Assembly: GCF_028473745.1 (NCBI RefSeq)
Contig: NZ_CP101137.1
Coordinates: 5,146,001-5,210,000 of the forward strand
Length of the DNA: 64,000 nt
DNA from: Streptomyces sp. M92
Lineage (GTDB): Bacteria; Actinomycetota; Actinomycetes; Streptomycetales; Streptomycetaceae
Direction: 5' to 3'
Position 1 is the first letter of the stretch. Each line of letters begins with the position of its first letter. Under the pieces are notes generated by a model. That model did no database searches and was not told the DNA's origin. It was given only the letters and a program-made list of their open reading frames with translations. A program made the position numbers and the translations under genes. Shown in pieces: positions 11,932 to 21,078 of the stretch.

Positions 11932-13299
11932 AGCGGTGCTCCGTTCGTAGGCGTGGCCCACACGCACCACGGTGGCCTCGTCGAACGGGCGCCCGAGCAC
12001 CTGCATGCCGATGGGCATGCCCGCCCGGTCGGCGCCCACCGGGACGGTCAGCGCCGGGACACCGGTGATGTTGGCCGGCGCGGAGAGCCGGACGTAGGCG
12101 TCCGAGACGCTCTCCACCGTGCCGTCGGACCAGGTGACGGCGGACTGCCCGGCCGGTACCGCGGTGAGGGGCACGGTCGGTGCGACGACGACGTCGACCT
12201 CCCGGAGCAGGCGCGCCCACTCCCGCCGCATCAGCGTCCGCGCCCGCTGGGCCCGCAGGTGGTCCCCGGCGGACATCAGCTCCCCGGCCTCCAGCAGCAC
12301 GCGTACGTCGTCCTCGTACAGGTCGGCGGCGGTGCGCAGGGTCCGCTCGTGGTAGGCGGTGGCCTCGGGCACCATCAGGCCCCACTGGACCGCCTGCACG
12401 TAGCGCGCCATGGGAATCTCCACGTCGACGAGGTGCGCGCCGAGCTCCGCCAGCCGCGCGACGGCGCCCCGGACGGCGGTCTCGACGTCCGGGTCGACGT
12501 GGTCGAAGTAGTAGGTGCGGGGCACGCCGACGCGCAGGCCCGTCAGGTCCCCCGGCCACGCGGCCGGCCGGTGGTCCGCCGCCGGGGCGGGCGTGGAGGC
12601 GGGATCGCGCGGATCGTGGCCCGCCACCGCGGCCAGGACCAGGGCCGCGTCCTCGACGGTGCGGGTGATCGGCCCCACGTGGTCCAGCGACCACGACAGC
12701 GACGTCACCCCGTGGCGGGGGACGAGACCGTAGGTCGGTTTGAGGCCGACGACGCCGTTCAGGGCGGCGGGCACGCGGATCGAGCCCCCGGTGTCGGTGC
12801 CGAGGGCGAAGGTGGCCGCGCCCGCCGCCACGGCGACGGCGGAGCCGCCGCTGGAGCCGCCCGCGATCCGGCCGCGGTCCCGGGCGTTGCGCGTCTGGGG
12901 CGTGGTCAGACCGTAGGCGAACTCGTGGGTGTGGGTCTTGCCGGCCAGCACCGCTCCGGCCGCCGCCAGCCGCGCGGCGACCGTGCTGTCGGCCCGCGCG
13001 CGATGCCCGGCGCGGACCCGAGAGCTCGCGGTGGTCGCCGTGCCGGCGACGTCGATCAGGTCCTTGAGCCCCATCGGTACGCCGTGCAGTGGGCCCCGGA
13101 CGCTGCCCCTCGCCACGTCCCGCTCGGCCGCGCGTGCCGAGCGGCGGGCCCGTTCCGCCGTCAGCGTCACGTACGCGCCGAGCTCCGGTTGCACCTGCGT
13201 GGCGCGTTCCAGTACCGAGTCCACCAGTTCGACCGGCGAGAGCCGCCGGGTGCGGATGGCGTCCGCGGCCGCGGTCAGGGACAACTCATACGGCCGCAC
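11929..13299 (-). CDS. amidase-signature family amidase
   Basis: 456 aa. The Ser-cisSer-Lys catalytic machinery is complete: Lys in MGLKDLIDVAG near residue 78, the Gly/Ser-rich signature GGSSGGSAVAVAAG near 150, and the nucleophile Ser in GTDTGGSIR near 173. It hydrolyses a carboxamide to acid plus ammonia. The preceding small gene encodes an AtzG-like partner and overlaps it by 14 bp, as in AtzE-type amidases that resemble GatA with GatC, so the working enzyme is probably a two-subunit complex. It lies far from any gatB, so a role in tRNA amidation is unlikely. Confidence 0.92.
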   Translation of the reverse strand: MRPYELSLTAAADAIRTRRLSPVELVDSVLERATQVQPELGAYVTLTAERARRSARAAERDVARGSVRGPLHGVPMGLKDLIDVAGTATTASSRVRAGHRARADSTVAARLAAAGAVLAGKTHTHEFAYGLTTPQTRNARDRGRIAGGSSGGSAVAVAAGAATFALGTDTGGSIRVPAALNGVVGLKPTYGLVPRHGVTSLSWSLDHVGPITRTVEDAALVLAAVAGHDPRDPASTPAPAADHRPAAWPGDLTGLRVGVPRTYYFDHVDPDVETAVRGAVARLAELGAHLVDVEIPMARYVQAVQWGLMVPEATAYHERTLRTAADLYEDDVRVLLEAGELMSAGDHLRAQRARTLMRREWARLLREVDVVVAPTVPLTAVPAGQSAVTWSDGTVESVSDAYVRLSAPANITGVPALTVPVGADRAGMPIGMQVLGRPFDEATVVRVGHAYERSTA

Positions 13300-13462
13300 G
13301 ACGCACCTCCTCGCTCCCGGTGTCCGACGCCTCGGCGGCGTGGAAGGCGGCAGCGGGCGGGGTGTCGCCGAAGTCCAGCTCCCGCAGTACCGAGACGACG
13401 CCGTGAATGTGCCGCGCGGTGGCCGTCACCACGGCCCGGCGCTCCTCTTCGGGGATGGGCAC
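13286..13462 (-). CDS. AtzG-like (DUF4089) small amidase subunit
   Basis: 58 aa from GTG 13462, chosen because AAGGAGAGG lies 6 bp before it; the longer GTG 13489 has no ribosome site. The body, two predicted helices ending in FGDTPPAAAFHAAE, matches the pattern of DUF4089/AtzG proteins, which wrap round an amidase like GatC round GatA. It overlaps the amidase start, so the two are coupled. Family assignment rests on size, the terminal pattern and position. Confidence 0.65.
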   Translation of the reverse strand: MPIPEEERRAVVTATARHIHGVVSVLRELDFGDTPPAAAFHAAEASDTGSEEVRRAAV

Positions 13463-13489
13463 AGGCCCTCTCCTTCGCTCTGAGGTCAC

Positions 13490-13560
13490 TTAAAGCTAAC
13501 TGTTTGCGTTAGGGGACCATAGGGTTCTACGGTGGCTAAACGCAAACCAATGGCTTTTAA
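13490..13560. promoter_or_regulatory. divergent control region with two inverted TetR operator copies
   Basis: Copy 1 (13491-13511) has arms TAAAGCTAAC and GTTTGCGTTA around one T. Copy 2 (13539-13560), on the opposite strand, shares AAAGC..A...GTTTGCGTT with it. The copies sit symmetrically before the amidase operon and the MBL hydrolase gene, about 48 bp apart centre to centre. Confidence 0.6.
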
Positions 13561-13586
13561 CGAGTTCGACGAAAGACGGCACCGCC

Positions 13587-14477
13587 ATGCACACCCCCTC
13601 CTGGACCGTGGGCGACACCACCGTCCACCGCGTCGACGAGACCCCCCTGCCGCCCGCCACCGGCCCCTGGCTGCTGCCCGGAGCCACCCCGGACCTGGTC
13701 ACCCGCGAGAAGTGGCTGCGCCCCGACTTCGCCGACGACGACGGCGTCCTGCGCCTCGGCAGCCACACCTTCGCCCTGACCACCGGCGGGCTGCGCGTCC
13801 TCGTCGACACCGGCATCGGCGACGGCAAGACGCGCGCGAACCCGGCCTGGCACGACCTGCGCACCGGCTACCTGGAGCGGCTCACGGCGGCGGGCTTCCA
13901 CCCGGACACGGTCGACCTGGTGATCCTGACCCACCTGCACACCGACCACGTCGGCTGGAACACGCGGTGCACCGACGACGGCTGGGTCCCCACCTTCCCC
14001 CGTGCCCGCTACGTCGTCTCCCGCGCCGAGCGCGACTTCTGGGCCGCGTACCCGATGGACGAGCCCCGGCGCCAGATGTTCCGGGACTCCGTGCACCCGG
14101 TGGAGGACGCCGGGCTGCTCGACCTCGTGGACGTACCCCCCGAGGGCGCCGACCTCGCGCCCGGCCTGCGCCTCCTGCCGACCCCGGGCCACACCCCGGG
14201 CCACGTCGCCGTGCGGGTGGGCGGACCCGGCGCCGACGCCCTCGTCACCGGGGACTGCGTCCACCATCCCGTGCAACTCGCCCACCCCGCGCTGGGCAGT
14301 TGCGTGGACATCGACCCCGCCCTCGCCGAGTCGACCAGGCGCTCCCTGCTCGCCTCCCTGGCCGGCACCGGCACATTGGTGCTGGGTACCCACTTCCCGC
14401 CGCCCACCGCGGGCCGGGTCGTCGGCCACCAGGACGCCTACCGGCTGACGCCCGTGCCCGGCCGGTTCGTGCGATAA
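13587..14477 (+). CDS. metallo-beta-lactamase-fold hydrolase (lactonase-like)
   Basis: 296 aa. The dinuclear metal motif is intact: HLHTDH near residue 115, a later His in TPGHTPGH near 195, Asp in VTGDCVHH near 220 and His in GTHFPPP near 270. The layout resembles the AHL-lactonase/YtnP group, so it may open lactone or ester rings, but its substrate is open. It is transcribed away from the amidase operon under shared operators, so both probably act on one induced substrate. Confidence 0.85.
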   Translation: MHTPSWTVGDTTVHRVDETPLPPATGPWLLPGATPDLVTREKWLRPDFADDDGVLRLGSHTFALTTGGLRVLVDTGIGDGKTRANPAWHDLRTGYLERLTAAGFHPDTVDLVILTHLHTDHVGWNTRCTDDGWVPTFPRARYVVSRAERDFWAAYPMDEPRRQMFRDSVHPVEDAGLLDLVDVPPEGADLAPGLRLLPTPGHTPGHVAVRVGGPGADALVTGDCVHHPVQLAHPALGSCVDIDPALAESTRRSLLASLAGTGTLVLGTHFPPPTAGRVVGHQDAYRLTPVPGRFVR

Positions 14478-14601
14478 GGCGCCGATTGCATCCACCGTGT
14501 GGTCCGGCGGACGGCCCGCAACCAGCCGCCGCCTCGCCGGTGTCTCCTGCCCTCGAGAACGCCGACCCACCAAGGCGACCCACCAAGTGGAGGACCGCGG
14601 T

Positions 14602-14880
14602 ATGCACACCATGACTGCCCCGACCGCCGCCGACCCGGCGCGCTCCGGCGACACCGACGGCGACTTCCTGCTCCAGCCGCCCCACCCCGCCGAACGCGTG
14701 CCCTGCCGCGTCGACCCCGTCGACCTGCGACGCCTGGACCTGCTGGCCCTGCTCACCACGGCCGGCATCGCGCCCTCCGCCGGGGACCGGGCCGCCATCG
14801 AGCGGCTCAGCGAGCTCCCCGGCAGCGTGCACACGGCACTGCACCGGTGGCTGGAGCAGGCCTACGGGTTCTGCCGGTGA
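14602..14880 (+). CDS. small hypothetical protein
   Basis: 92 aa from ATG 14602, with GGAGG 9 bp upstream. It has an acidic, Pro-rich N-terminal 40 residues, then a helical region (DLRRLDLLALLTTAGIAP, and LHRWLEQAYGF at the end). It has no signal peptide and only two cysteines. I do not recognise the family. It follows the MBL hydrolase by 124 bp and may share its transcript. Confidence 0.6.
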   Translation: MHTMTAPTAADPARSGDTDGDFLLQPPHPAERVPCRVDPVDLRRLDLLALLTTAGIAPSAGDRAAIERLSELPGSVHTALHRWLEQAYGFCR

Positions 14881-14905
14881 CGGACGGCCGAGGGCCCCGG
14901 GGCGG

Positions 14906-16168
14906 TCAGAAGTCGACCGGGTCCCGCACCAGCGGGCAGGTCATGCAGTGCCCGCCACCGCGGCCCCGGCCCAGCTCCGCGCCCACGATGGTGACGACCT
15001 CGACGCGGGCCTCGCGCAACAGGGCGTTGGTGAGCGTGTTGCGGTCGTAGGTGAACACCACGCCCGGTTCGATCGCGACCGCGTTGTTGCCGCTGTCCCA
15101 CTGCTGGCGTTCGGAGGCGTAGGCGTCGCCGCCCGTCTCCACCACCCGCAGCGAGGACAGCCCGAGCGCCTTGGCGACCACGTCGGTGAACGGCGTCGTG
15201 CCCTCGTCGACGACGTCGAAGCCCGGGGCCCGGTCCCCAGGGCGCAGCGAGAAGGTGTGCACCGCGTCCATGATGCGCGGGTAGAGGGTCACCACGTCAC
15301 GGTCGGCGAAGGTGAACACCGTGTCCAGGTGCATGGCGGACCGCAGCTTCGGCATCCCGGCCACGACGACGTGCTCGGCGGCTCCGCCGCGGAACAGGGA
15401 CGAGGCCACCTGGGTGACGGCCTGCCGCGAGGTGCGCTCGCTCATGCCCATGAGGACCACGCCGTTGCCCACCGGCATGATGTCGCCGCCCTCGAAGGTG
15501 GCCTGGCCCCAGTCCTGTTCGGGATCGCCCCACCACACCTTGGAGTCCCTGAGGTCGGGGTGGAAGAGGTAGAGCGCCTTCATCAGCAGCGTCTCGTCGT
15601 GCCGCGCCGGCCAGTACAGCGGGTTGAGGGTGACTCCGCCGTACAGCCAGCAGGTGGTGTCGCGGGTGTAGAGGGTGTTGGGCAGCGGCGGCATCAGGTA
15701 CTCGCGGGCGCCGGTCGACTCGCGGGCCAGGGCGAGGTACGGGGAGCGGAAGTCCTCGGGCAGATCACCGACCGCGAGTCCGCCGACCAGGTACTCGGCC
15801 AGTTCCCTGGGCGAGAGGGTCTCCAGGTAGGCGCGGGTGGCGTCGATGAGGCCGACGCCGACCTGGTTGGCGGTGATCTTGCGGTCCAGGAGCCATGCCT
15901 TGGCCTGCGGGATCGCCATGATCTGCGCGAGCAGGTCGTGCAGTTCCACCACCTCGACCCCGCGCCGGCGCAGCTCGCCGACGAACGCGGCGTGGTCGCG
16001 CTGGGCGTTCTCCACCCACATCACGTCGTCGAAGAGCAGGTCGTCGGAGTTGGTCGGGGTGAGCCGCCGGTGCGCGAGGCCGGGGGAGCACACCAGGACC
16101 TTGCGCAGCCTGCCCACCTCGGAGTGGACGCCGAGCGGGGGCATCGGGGCGCTGTCGTTGCTGGTCAC
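14906..16168 (-). CDS. arcA: arginine deiminase
   Basis: 420 aa, typical length. It converts L-arginine to citrulline and ammonia in the cytoplasm by a covalent amidino-cysteine mechanism. The nucleophile lies in the C-terminal motif [17 protein letters not shown] near residue 220 and MHLDTVFTF near 275 carry the substrate-binding Asp/Glu and the catalytic His. A matching amino-acid permease gene lies 46 bp upstream on the same strand. No arcB (ornithine carbamoyltransferase) or arcC (carbamate kinase) is nearby, so any ATP-yielding continuation must be encoded elsewhere. Otherwise the pair serves ammonia release or acid protection. Confidence 0.96.
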   Translation of the reverse strand: MTSNDSAPMPPLGVHSEVGRLRKVLVCSPGLAHRRLTPTNSDDLLFDDVMWVENAQRDHAAFVGELRRRGVEVVELHDLLAQIMAIPQAKAWLLDRKITANQVGVGLIDATRAYLETLSPRELAEYLVGGLAVGDLPEDFRSPYLALARESTGAREYLMPPLPNTLYTRDTTCWLYGGVTLNPLYWPARHDETLLMKALYLFHPDLRDSKVWWGDPEQDWGQATFEGGDIMPVGNGVVLMGMSERTSRQAVTQVASSLFRGGAAEHVVVAGMPKLRSAMHLDTVFTFADRDVVTLYPRIMDAVHTFSLRPGDRAPGFDVVDEGTTPFTDVVAKALGLSSLRVVETGGDAYASERQQWDSGNNAVAIEPGVVFTYDRNTLTNALLREARVEVVTIVGAELGRGRGGGHCMTCPLVRDPVDF

Positions 16169-16214
16169 ACGGCCTCCCTGAAGGGCGCGGGATGTGGGGG
16201 AGAGGGGATGTGGC

Positions 16215-17669
16215 TCACAGGCTGATCCATCCGGCCGCCAGCGCCACGAGGCCCAGCACCGCGCCGGTCACGGAGACGGCCAGGACGACGAGTTCCGCCG
16301 GGGAGAACAGGCGTCGGCCCTGCTCGCGGCGGGCCATCACGAACAGGGCGGTGGCCGGGGCGTAGAGGATGAAGGAGACCAGGACGAACTTCAGTCCGGC
16401 CGCGTACAGCAGGAACGCGGTGTACAGCGTGGCGACGACACCGACGGCAAGCTCCCGCCGGGAGGTCCGCCCGCCCTCCGTGCGCGGGTCGTCGCCAACG
16501 CCGATGCGCACCGCGAAGGCGGCCGCCAGCAGATACGGGATCAGGGACAGCGCGCTGGTCAGGTTGAGCGCGAAGTTGAAGGCGTCGTCCGAGAAACTGG
16601 TGGCGATCAGCACCACCTGGGTGAGCAGCGACGTCATCAGCAGTGCCGGCACGGGCACGTCGACGGCGTTGGCGCGGCGCAGGAAACGCGGCATGTCGTC
16701 GTCCTTGGCCGCGACGAACAGCACCTCGGCCGCCATCAGAGTCCACGCCAGATAGGCCCCCAGCACCGACACGATCAGGCCGACGCTGATGAACACCCTG
16801 CCCCAGGTCCCGACGGCCTCCTCCAGGACGCCCGCCATCGACGGCTGGCGCAGGTCCGCGATCTCGGCCATCGGCATGATGCCGTACGACACGATGGTCA
16901 CCGACGCGAAGACCGCGAACACGCTGAGGAAGCCCAGCACCGTCGCCCTGCCCACGTCCGAGCGGCGCCCCGCGTGCCGGGAGTAGACGCTGGCGCCCTC
17001 GACCCCGAGGAACACGAACACGGTGGCGAGCATGGTGCCGCGCACCTGCGAGAACAGGGAGCCCGCGTAGTCCGACCCACCGAAGTTGTCGGCGAACACA
17101 CCCGGCCGGAAGTACACCAGCGCCAGGATCACGAACAGGACGATGGGGACGAGCTTGGCCACCGTCACGATCTTGTTGATGGCCGTCGCTTCCTTCACCC
17201 CGCGCCGGATCATCCAGAAGAACGCCCACAGCCCGGCCGAGGACAGGACCACGGCGAGGGCGGTGTCGCCGTCACCCAGCTCCGGCCAGATCGAGCCGAT
17301 CGTCGACATGATGAGCACCCAGTAGGTCACATTGCCCACACAGGTGCTGGCCCAGTAGCCGAAGGCCGCGAAGAAGCCCAGGTACTCGCCGAAGCCGGCC
17401 TTGGCGTACGCGTACACACCGGCGTCCAGATCGGGTCTGCGCACGGCGAGGGACTGGAAGACGAAGGCAAGCATCAGCATGCCGGTACCGGCGATCGCCC
17501 AGGCGATCAGCGCGCCCGCGACGCCGGTCGCCTCGGCGAACCGCCCCGGCAGCGAGAACACCCCGGCACCCACCATCGACCCGACGACCATGGCCGTCAG
17601 GGTGAACAGGGGCAGCTTGGCGGCCGGCGGGGCCTCCCCGCCGGTGTCCGTGGCAGCGGCCTGCGACAT
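16215..17669 (-). CDS. APC-family amino-acid permease, probable arginine/ornithine or citrulline exchanger
   Basis: 484 aa, about 12 membrane segments. The TM1 helix-break signature reads [18 protein letters not shown] near residue 30, as in basic-amino-acid antiporters of the ArcD/YdgI type. ATG 17669 is preceded by AGAGGGA; an upstream extension lacks support. It lies immediately upstream of arcA on the same strand, which points to arginine uptake coupled to product export. Without arcB, citrulline may be the counter-substrate, but that is inference. Confidence 0.9.
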   Translation of the reverse strand: MSQAAATDTGGEAPPAAKLPLFTLTAMVVGSMVGAGVFSLPGRFAEATGVAGALIAWAIAGTGMLMLAFVFQSLAVRRPDLDAGVYAYAKAGFGEYLGFFAAFGYWASTCVGNVTYWVLIMSTIGSIWPELGDGDTALAVVLSSAGLWAFFWMIRRGVKEATAINKIVTVAKLVPIVLFVILALVYFRPGVFADNFGGSDYAGSLFSQVRGTMLATVFVFLGVEGASVYSRHAGRRSDVGRATVLGFLSVFAVFASVTIVSYGIMPMAEIADLRQPSMAGVLEEAVGTWGRVFISVGLIVSVLGAYLAWTLMAAEVLFVAAKDDDMPRFLRRANAVDVPVPALLMTSLLTQVVLIATSFSDDAFNFALNLTSALSLIPYLLAAAFAVRIGVGDDPRTEGGRTSRRELAVGVVATLYTAFLLYAAGLKFVLVSFILYAPATALFVMARREQGRRLFSPAELVVLAVSVTGAVLGLVALAAGWISL

Positions 17670-17765
17670 GCCGTCCCTCTGGGTCGCCGGGCGATTCGCG
17701 ACCACTGTGCCCCATATGGTGGCTTGGGGCATCTTGTTCGTCGGTCACCCGGTCGCCGGTGACGC

Positions 17766-18629
17766 TCACCCTCCGGCGCGCAGATCCGCCCCTCGCCGGG
17801 CGAGCGTCAGGACGCCCACGACGATGAGGGCGACCCCGAGCAGCTGCGGCAGGACCCACCAGCCGCCGCGCACGTCCTCGCGGTAGAGGAACACGCCGAG
17901 CATGAGGCTCACTGCCGCGTCCCCCAGGGTGAGGGCGGGCTGGGAGGCGACCAGGGGGCCGCCCTGCATGGCGTGCTCCAGCAGGAGCACGGCACCGACC
18001 CCGGCCGCGGCGAAGCCGTACGTCTGCCACGTGGTCAGGAAGCCGGCCAGTCCGTCCGTGTCCAGGACGCGCATGGCGTCCTTCATGAGGGCCGCCGTCA
18101 GCGCGTAGCAGACCGCGGTGGCCGCACCGAGGCAGCCGGCGCGGGCCTTGCCGACGGGGCGCCTGAGACCGGCCGCCGCCAACAGCACCGCCGCTGTGGC
18201 ACAGGCCGCCAGCGCGGGCAGCCAGCGGTCCAGGGGAACGTCCTCCCGGCCCGCGTCCGGCGCGGCCGACACCAGCGCGAGTCCCAGCCCGACGACCACC
18301 GCGCCCACGGCCAGCCACAGGGCGGGGGCCAGGTGGCGGCCGGTCATCAGCGAGGCCAGCAGCAGCGCCAGCGGAAGTTCCAGCACGAACAGCGGCTGTA
18401 CGAGTGACAGCGGCCCCGTCGCCAGGGCCACCGCCTGTGCCACGCCGGCGACGACCACGGCGAGCATGCCGCCGAGCCACACCGGCCGCCGCAACAGGTC
18501 GACGACGAGCCCCGGGCGGAACCCCTGTGTCTGGGGCACGGTCAACGCCGCCCGGCGCTGGAGCACGGTGGCCAGCGCGTTGCTGAACGCGGCGAGGAGT
18601 GCGAAGAGCACCGGCAGTACGACACCCAT
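17766..18629 (-). CDS. DMT-superfamily (EamA-like) membrane protein
   Basis: 287 aa, with about nine or ten hydrophobic helices and short loops, repeated as two halves. LSLVQPLFVLELPLALLLAS in the first half and the glutamate-containing final helices resemble the DMT proteins common in actinobacteria (DUF-type members with LQRRAA after TM1). Substrate unknown. Same strand as the permease but separated by 96 bp. Confidence 0.75.
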   Translation of the reverse strand: MGVVLPVLFALLAAFSNALATVLQRRAALTVPQTQGFRPGLVVDLLRRPVWLGGMLAVVVAGVAQAVALATGPLSLVQPLFVLELPLALLLASLMTGRHLAPALWLAVGAVVVGLGLALVSAAPDAGREDVPLDRWLPALAACATAAVLLAAAGLRRPVGKARAGCLGAATAVCYALTAALMKDAMRVLDTDGLAGFLTTWQTYGFAAAGVGAVLLLEHAMQGGPLVASQPALTLGDAAVSLMLGVFLYREDVRGGWWVLPQLLGVALIVVGVLTLARRGADLRAGG

Positions 18630-18674
18630 CCACCGATACTCGCCCGGTTTCCCTGCGGCCGCGCGCGGCGGCCG

Positions 18675-19493
18675 TCAGTCTCCGCTCTGCGCGGACGTCG
18701 CCTTTTCCTCGGTGTCCTGCTGCTTCGCCGCCTCGGGCGCGTCGGTGGCGGTGTAGTAGACCGAGGTGCCCTGCTTGGTGCGCTGCGCCTGGTTCCTGGC
18801 GACGAGCCCCTCCAGAGTGGTGCGCACGACCGTGGTCTTGATGGTGCGTCCGGAGTGTGCCTGGCCGAGCGCCGTGGTGATCTCGGCGGCGGAGCGCGGC
18901 TCACTCTGTTCGGCGAGGTGGGTGCGGACCAGCTCGACCAGTGTGGGCTGGGCGGCGGCCTGCTGGGCGGACGCGGCCTGCGGCGACGGCTTCTTGGCCG
19001 CCGCCTTCCCGGCGGCCTTGGCGGACGGCTTCGGGGTCTGCTTGGGAGCGGACTTCGCGGACTTGGCGGCCGGCTTGGACCTGGCCGCGGACTTGGCGGC
19101 CGGCTTGACGCCCGGCTTGCCGCTCGGCTTGGCACCCGGCTTCGGTGCGGCGGCGCGCTTGGGAGCCGCGGCCGTCCTGCGGCCCCGCGTCCGCTTCCCG
19201 GCGGCCGGCTCCGCGGTGTCACCGTCGCGAGGTGCGGGAACGGTGGCCGAGCCGGCCGCGGCGGGCTCCGCCGCGGTCACCGGCGGGGAGGGCGGCGGGG
19301 TGATGCCCAGCGCCTGCTGCATGTTCACCAGCAGGGCGTGGTCGTGCTGCAGCGCGGCCAGCTGCTGCTGGAGGGAGGTGATCTCCGCGCTGATGCGTTC
19401 CTGCTCCTTGAGGTTGCGCTCCAGGTCGTCGGTCACCTGGACGCTGTACTGCGATGCCAGTTCGGTGGCGGGCTGCGTCGTGCTCTCGGACAT
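18675..19493 (-). CDS. histone H1-like protein: coiled coil, Lys/Ala/Pro tail, winged helix
   Basis: 272 aa in three parts. Residues about 15-62 are a charged coiled coil (DDLERNLKEQERISAEITSL). Residues about 65-190 are low-complexity and rich in Ala, Lys and Pro, with repeats of KPAAK, KPSGK and KPGVK, like the tail of eukaryotic H1 or bacterial Hc1. Residues about 195-250 are a winged-helix-like domain (RSAAEITTALGQ, then RTIKTTVVRTTLEGLVARNQ). The whole is consistent with an oligomeric nucleoid or regulatory DNA-binding protein. ATG 19493 follows GGAGAG. Confidence 0.75.
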   Translation of the reverse strand: MSESTTQPATELASQYSVQVTDDLERNLKEQERISAEITSLQQQLAALQHDHALLVNMQQALGITPPPSPPVTAAEPAAAGSATVPAPRDGDTAEPAAGKRTRGRRTAAAPKRAAAPKPGAKPSGKPGVKPAAKSAARSKPAAKSAKSAPKQTPKPSAKAAGKAAAKKPSPQAASAQQAAAQPTLVELVRTHLAEQSEPRSAAEITTALGQAHSGRTIKTTVVRTTLEGLVARNQAQRTKQGTSVYYTATDAPEAAKQQDTEEKATSAQSGD

Positions 19494-19672
19494 GCTGCTG
19501 ACTCTCCTCGATTCGCGGCCGTGAAGGCTCGGGAGGGACGACGGGACTTCGGGCGCGGGACATGGGGACCATGTCCGATCGGCGCCCGGCCGGTATACCA
19601 CGTATGGCCGTCATCGCGGTATGTGCCGCCGTGTTTCCTCGTGCGTGCGTTCGGCCCGCGAACACCCCGCGC

Positions 19673-20014
19673 TTACCGGCCCTCGGGCAACTCCACGGTG
19701 TGCCCGTCCTTGTCGACGGTGTGTGTCCGCCAGTAGGTGTCCCACTCGTCATCGACGTGCTCGGGCACCTTGCCCGCCGGGTAACGGGTGTAACCCCCGG
19801 GCGGTTCCTCGCCGTTGGGCACGCACGCGCTGCCGGTGCCGCCGACGCCGACGACCGGGTACTCGCCGCCGCCGCAGATCGCCTCCTTCATGGAGCATCC
19901 GGTCAGCACCGCGGCCGCGGTCGCGCAGACCAGTGCGAGACCGATGACGGAACGTACGGCGCGCTGCTCGCGGCGCACGGCTGACGGACGGTGAACTCGG
20001 CTGACGACGCCCAT
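19673..20014 (-). CDS. secreted lipoprotein of a streptomycete-specific family
   Basis: 113 aa from ATG 20014, with AAGGAG 8 bp upstream. The signal sequence ends in the lipobox LTGC (Cys at about residue 40), so the mature protein of about 74 residues is anchored to the outer face of the membrane. The mature part has CGGGEYPVVGVGGTGSAC and an acidic Trp/Tyr-rich stretch (DDEWDTYWRTHTVDKDGH). I recall it as the family NCBI names after SCO0607, from memory. Function unknown. Confidence 0.8.
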   Translation of the reverse strand: MGVVSRVHRPSAVRREQRAVRSVIGLALVCATAAAVLTGCSMKEAICGGGEYPVVGVGGTGSACVPNGEEPPGGYTRYPAGKVPEHVDDEWDTYWRTHTVDKDGHTVELPEGR

Positions 20015-20105
20015 GTCCTGCTCCTTCTGGCAGACTGACACGGCAAGCCTCCTCCGGCGTGGTCCGGCTCCTCATGAGTACGGGTACTCAGTCTTGTCCG
20101 CCGTA

Positions 20106-21026
20106 CTACTCGACCCGGCCGGCCAGCCGGTCGGCCTGCCGTGCGGCCTCGCGTGCCTCGTGCGCGGCCCGGTCCAGGGCGTCCGCCGCCGAGTGCTCGC
20201 GCTCCTGTGACTCCCGCCGTTCCCGCTCGGCCCGCTCCAGTCGCTGTCGTGCCTGCCGCAGCCGCCGCTCGGCCGACGACACCTCCCCGCGTGCCCGGTC
20301 GAGTTCGTCGCCGGTGCGCCGGAGCGCGGAGTCGGCGTCCGCGTGTTCCGCCCGGCGGTCGCGCAGCTGCCGCTCGGCTTGCTCGGCGGCCTGTTCGGCG
20401 CGGGCTACGTCCTGCTGCCGTTTGCGGCGCCGCTCGGCGAGTTCGTCCTTCGCGCGGCCCGCGGCGGGAGTCCGCGCCCGGGAGGGACGCTCGCGCGGCG
20501 CGGGTTCGGCCGGGACCGTGTCCGGGGGGAACTCCGAGGGCGGGGTGAGCGAGCCCTCCAGCCGCCCGCCGGCCCATCGCGCGGCCGCGTCCGGGTCCGT
20601 GAGGACGGCTTGCAGCGTCGACTCGACCTCCCGCTGCGCCGCTTCGGACAGCCGGTGCCCCGCCTCGCGGGCGAGCAGGGCGGCCTGCCGGGACAGCGCG
20701 GAGACGATGCTCCGCCGCTGCGCGGAGAGCTCCTTGAGACCGTCGGCGTCCAGGGTGCGGTAGGCCTCGCGCAGCGCCTGCCCCAGGTCCAGGAACCGTC
20801 GGCTCTCCTCGGGCCGGGAACGGGCCAGCAGGTTCGCCGCCCATGCCGCGAGCGTGGGCCGGCGGGCCGCGTGGATACGGCGGGCGTCCTCCTTGCGGCC
20901 GGCGGTCCTGGCGGCCTTGGCGTGCTCCTCGCGGAGGGCGACGAAGCCGGACGGCGGTGCCGTGTAGAGCTCGTCGAGCACCGACTCGACCGGCTCCGCG
21001 TCGTGGTCGCCGCCCTCGCGCTGCAT
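20106..21026 (-). CDS. conserved actinobacterial coiled-coil protein
   Basis: 306 aa. The N-terminal third has a recognisable pattern (ELYTAPPSGFVALREEHAK, then RPTLAAWAANLLAR) that I associate with a conserved actinobacterial family of unknown role. The C-terminal 130 residues are an almost unbroken Glu/Arg/Ala coiled coil. No signal peptide or membrane segment. It is cytoplasmic and probably oligomeric. Confidence 0.7.
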   Translation of the reverse strand: MQREGGDHDAEPVESVLDELYTAPPSGFVALREEHAKAARTAGRKEDARRIHAARRPTLAAWAANLLARSRPEESRRFLDLGQALREAYRTLDADGLKELSAQRRSIVSALSRQAALLAREAGHRLSEAAQREVESTLQAVLTDPDAAARWAGGRLEGSLTPPSEFPPDTVPAEPAPRERPSRARTPAAGRAKDELAERRRKRQQDVARAEQAAEQAERQLRDRRAEHADADSALRRTGDELDRARGEVSSAERRLRQARQRLERAERERRESQEREHSAADALDRAAHEAREAARQADRLAGRVE

Positions 21027-21078
21027 GGTCCTCCGCCTCCACCTCGACGTGTGTCCGCCACCGACGGCCGCGAACCCG

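Noticed and set aside
16194-17762. 522-codon plus-strand frame opposite the amino-acid permease
   Set aside because: His/Arg/Gln/Gly-rich antisense shadow. The minus strand encodes a clear APC permease.
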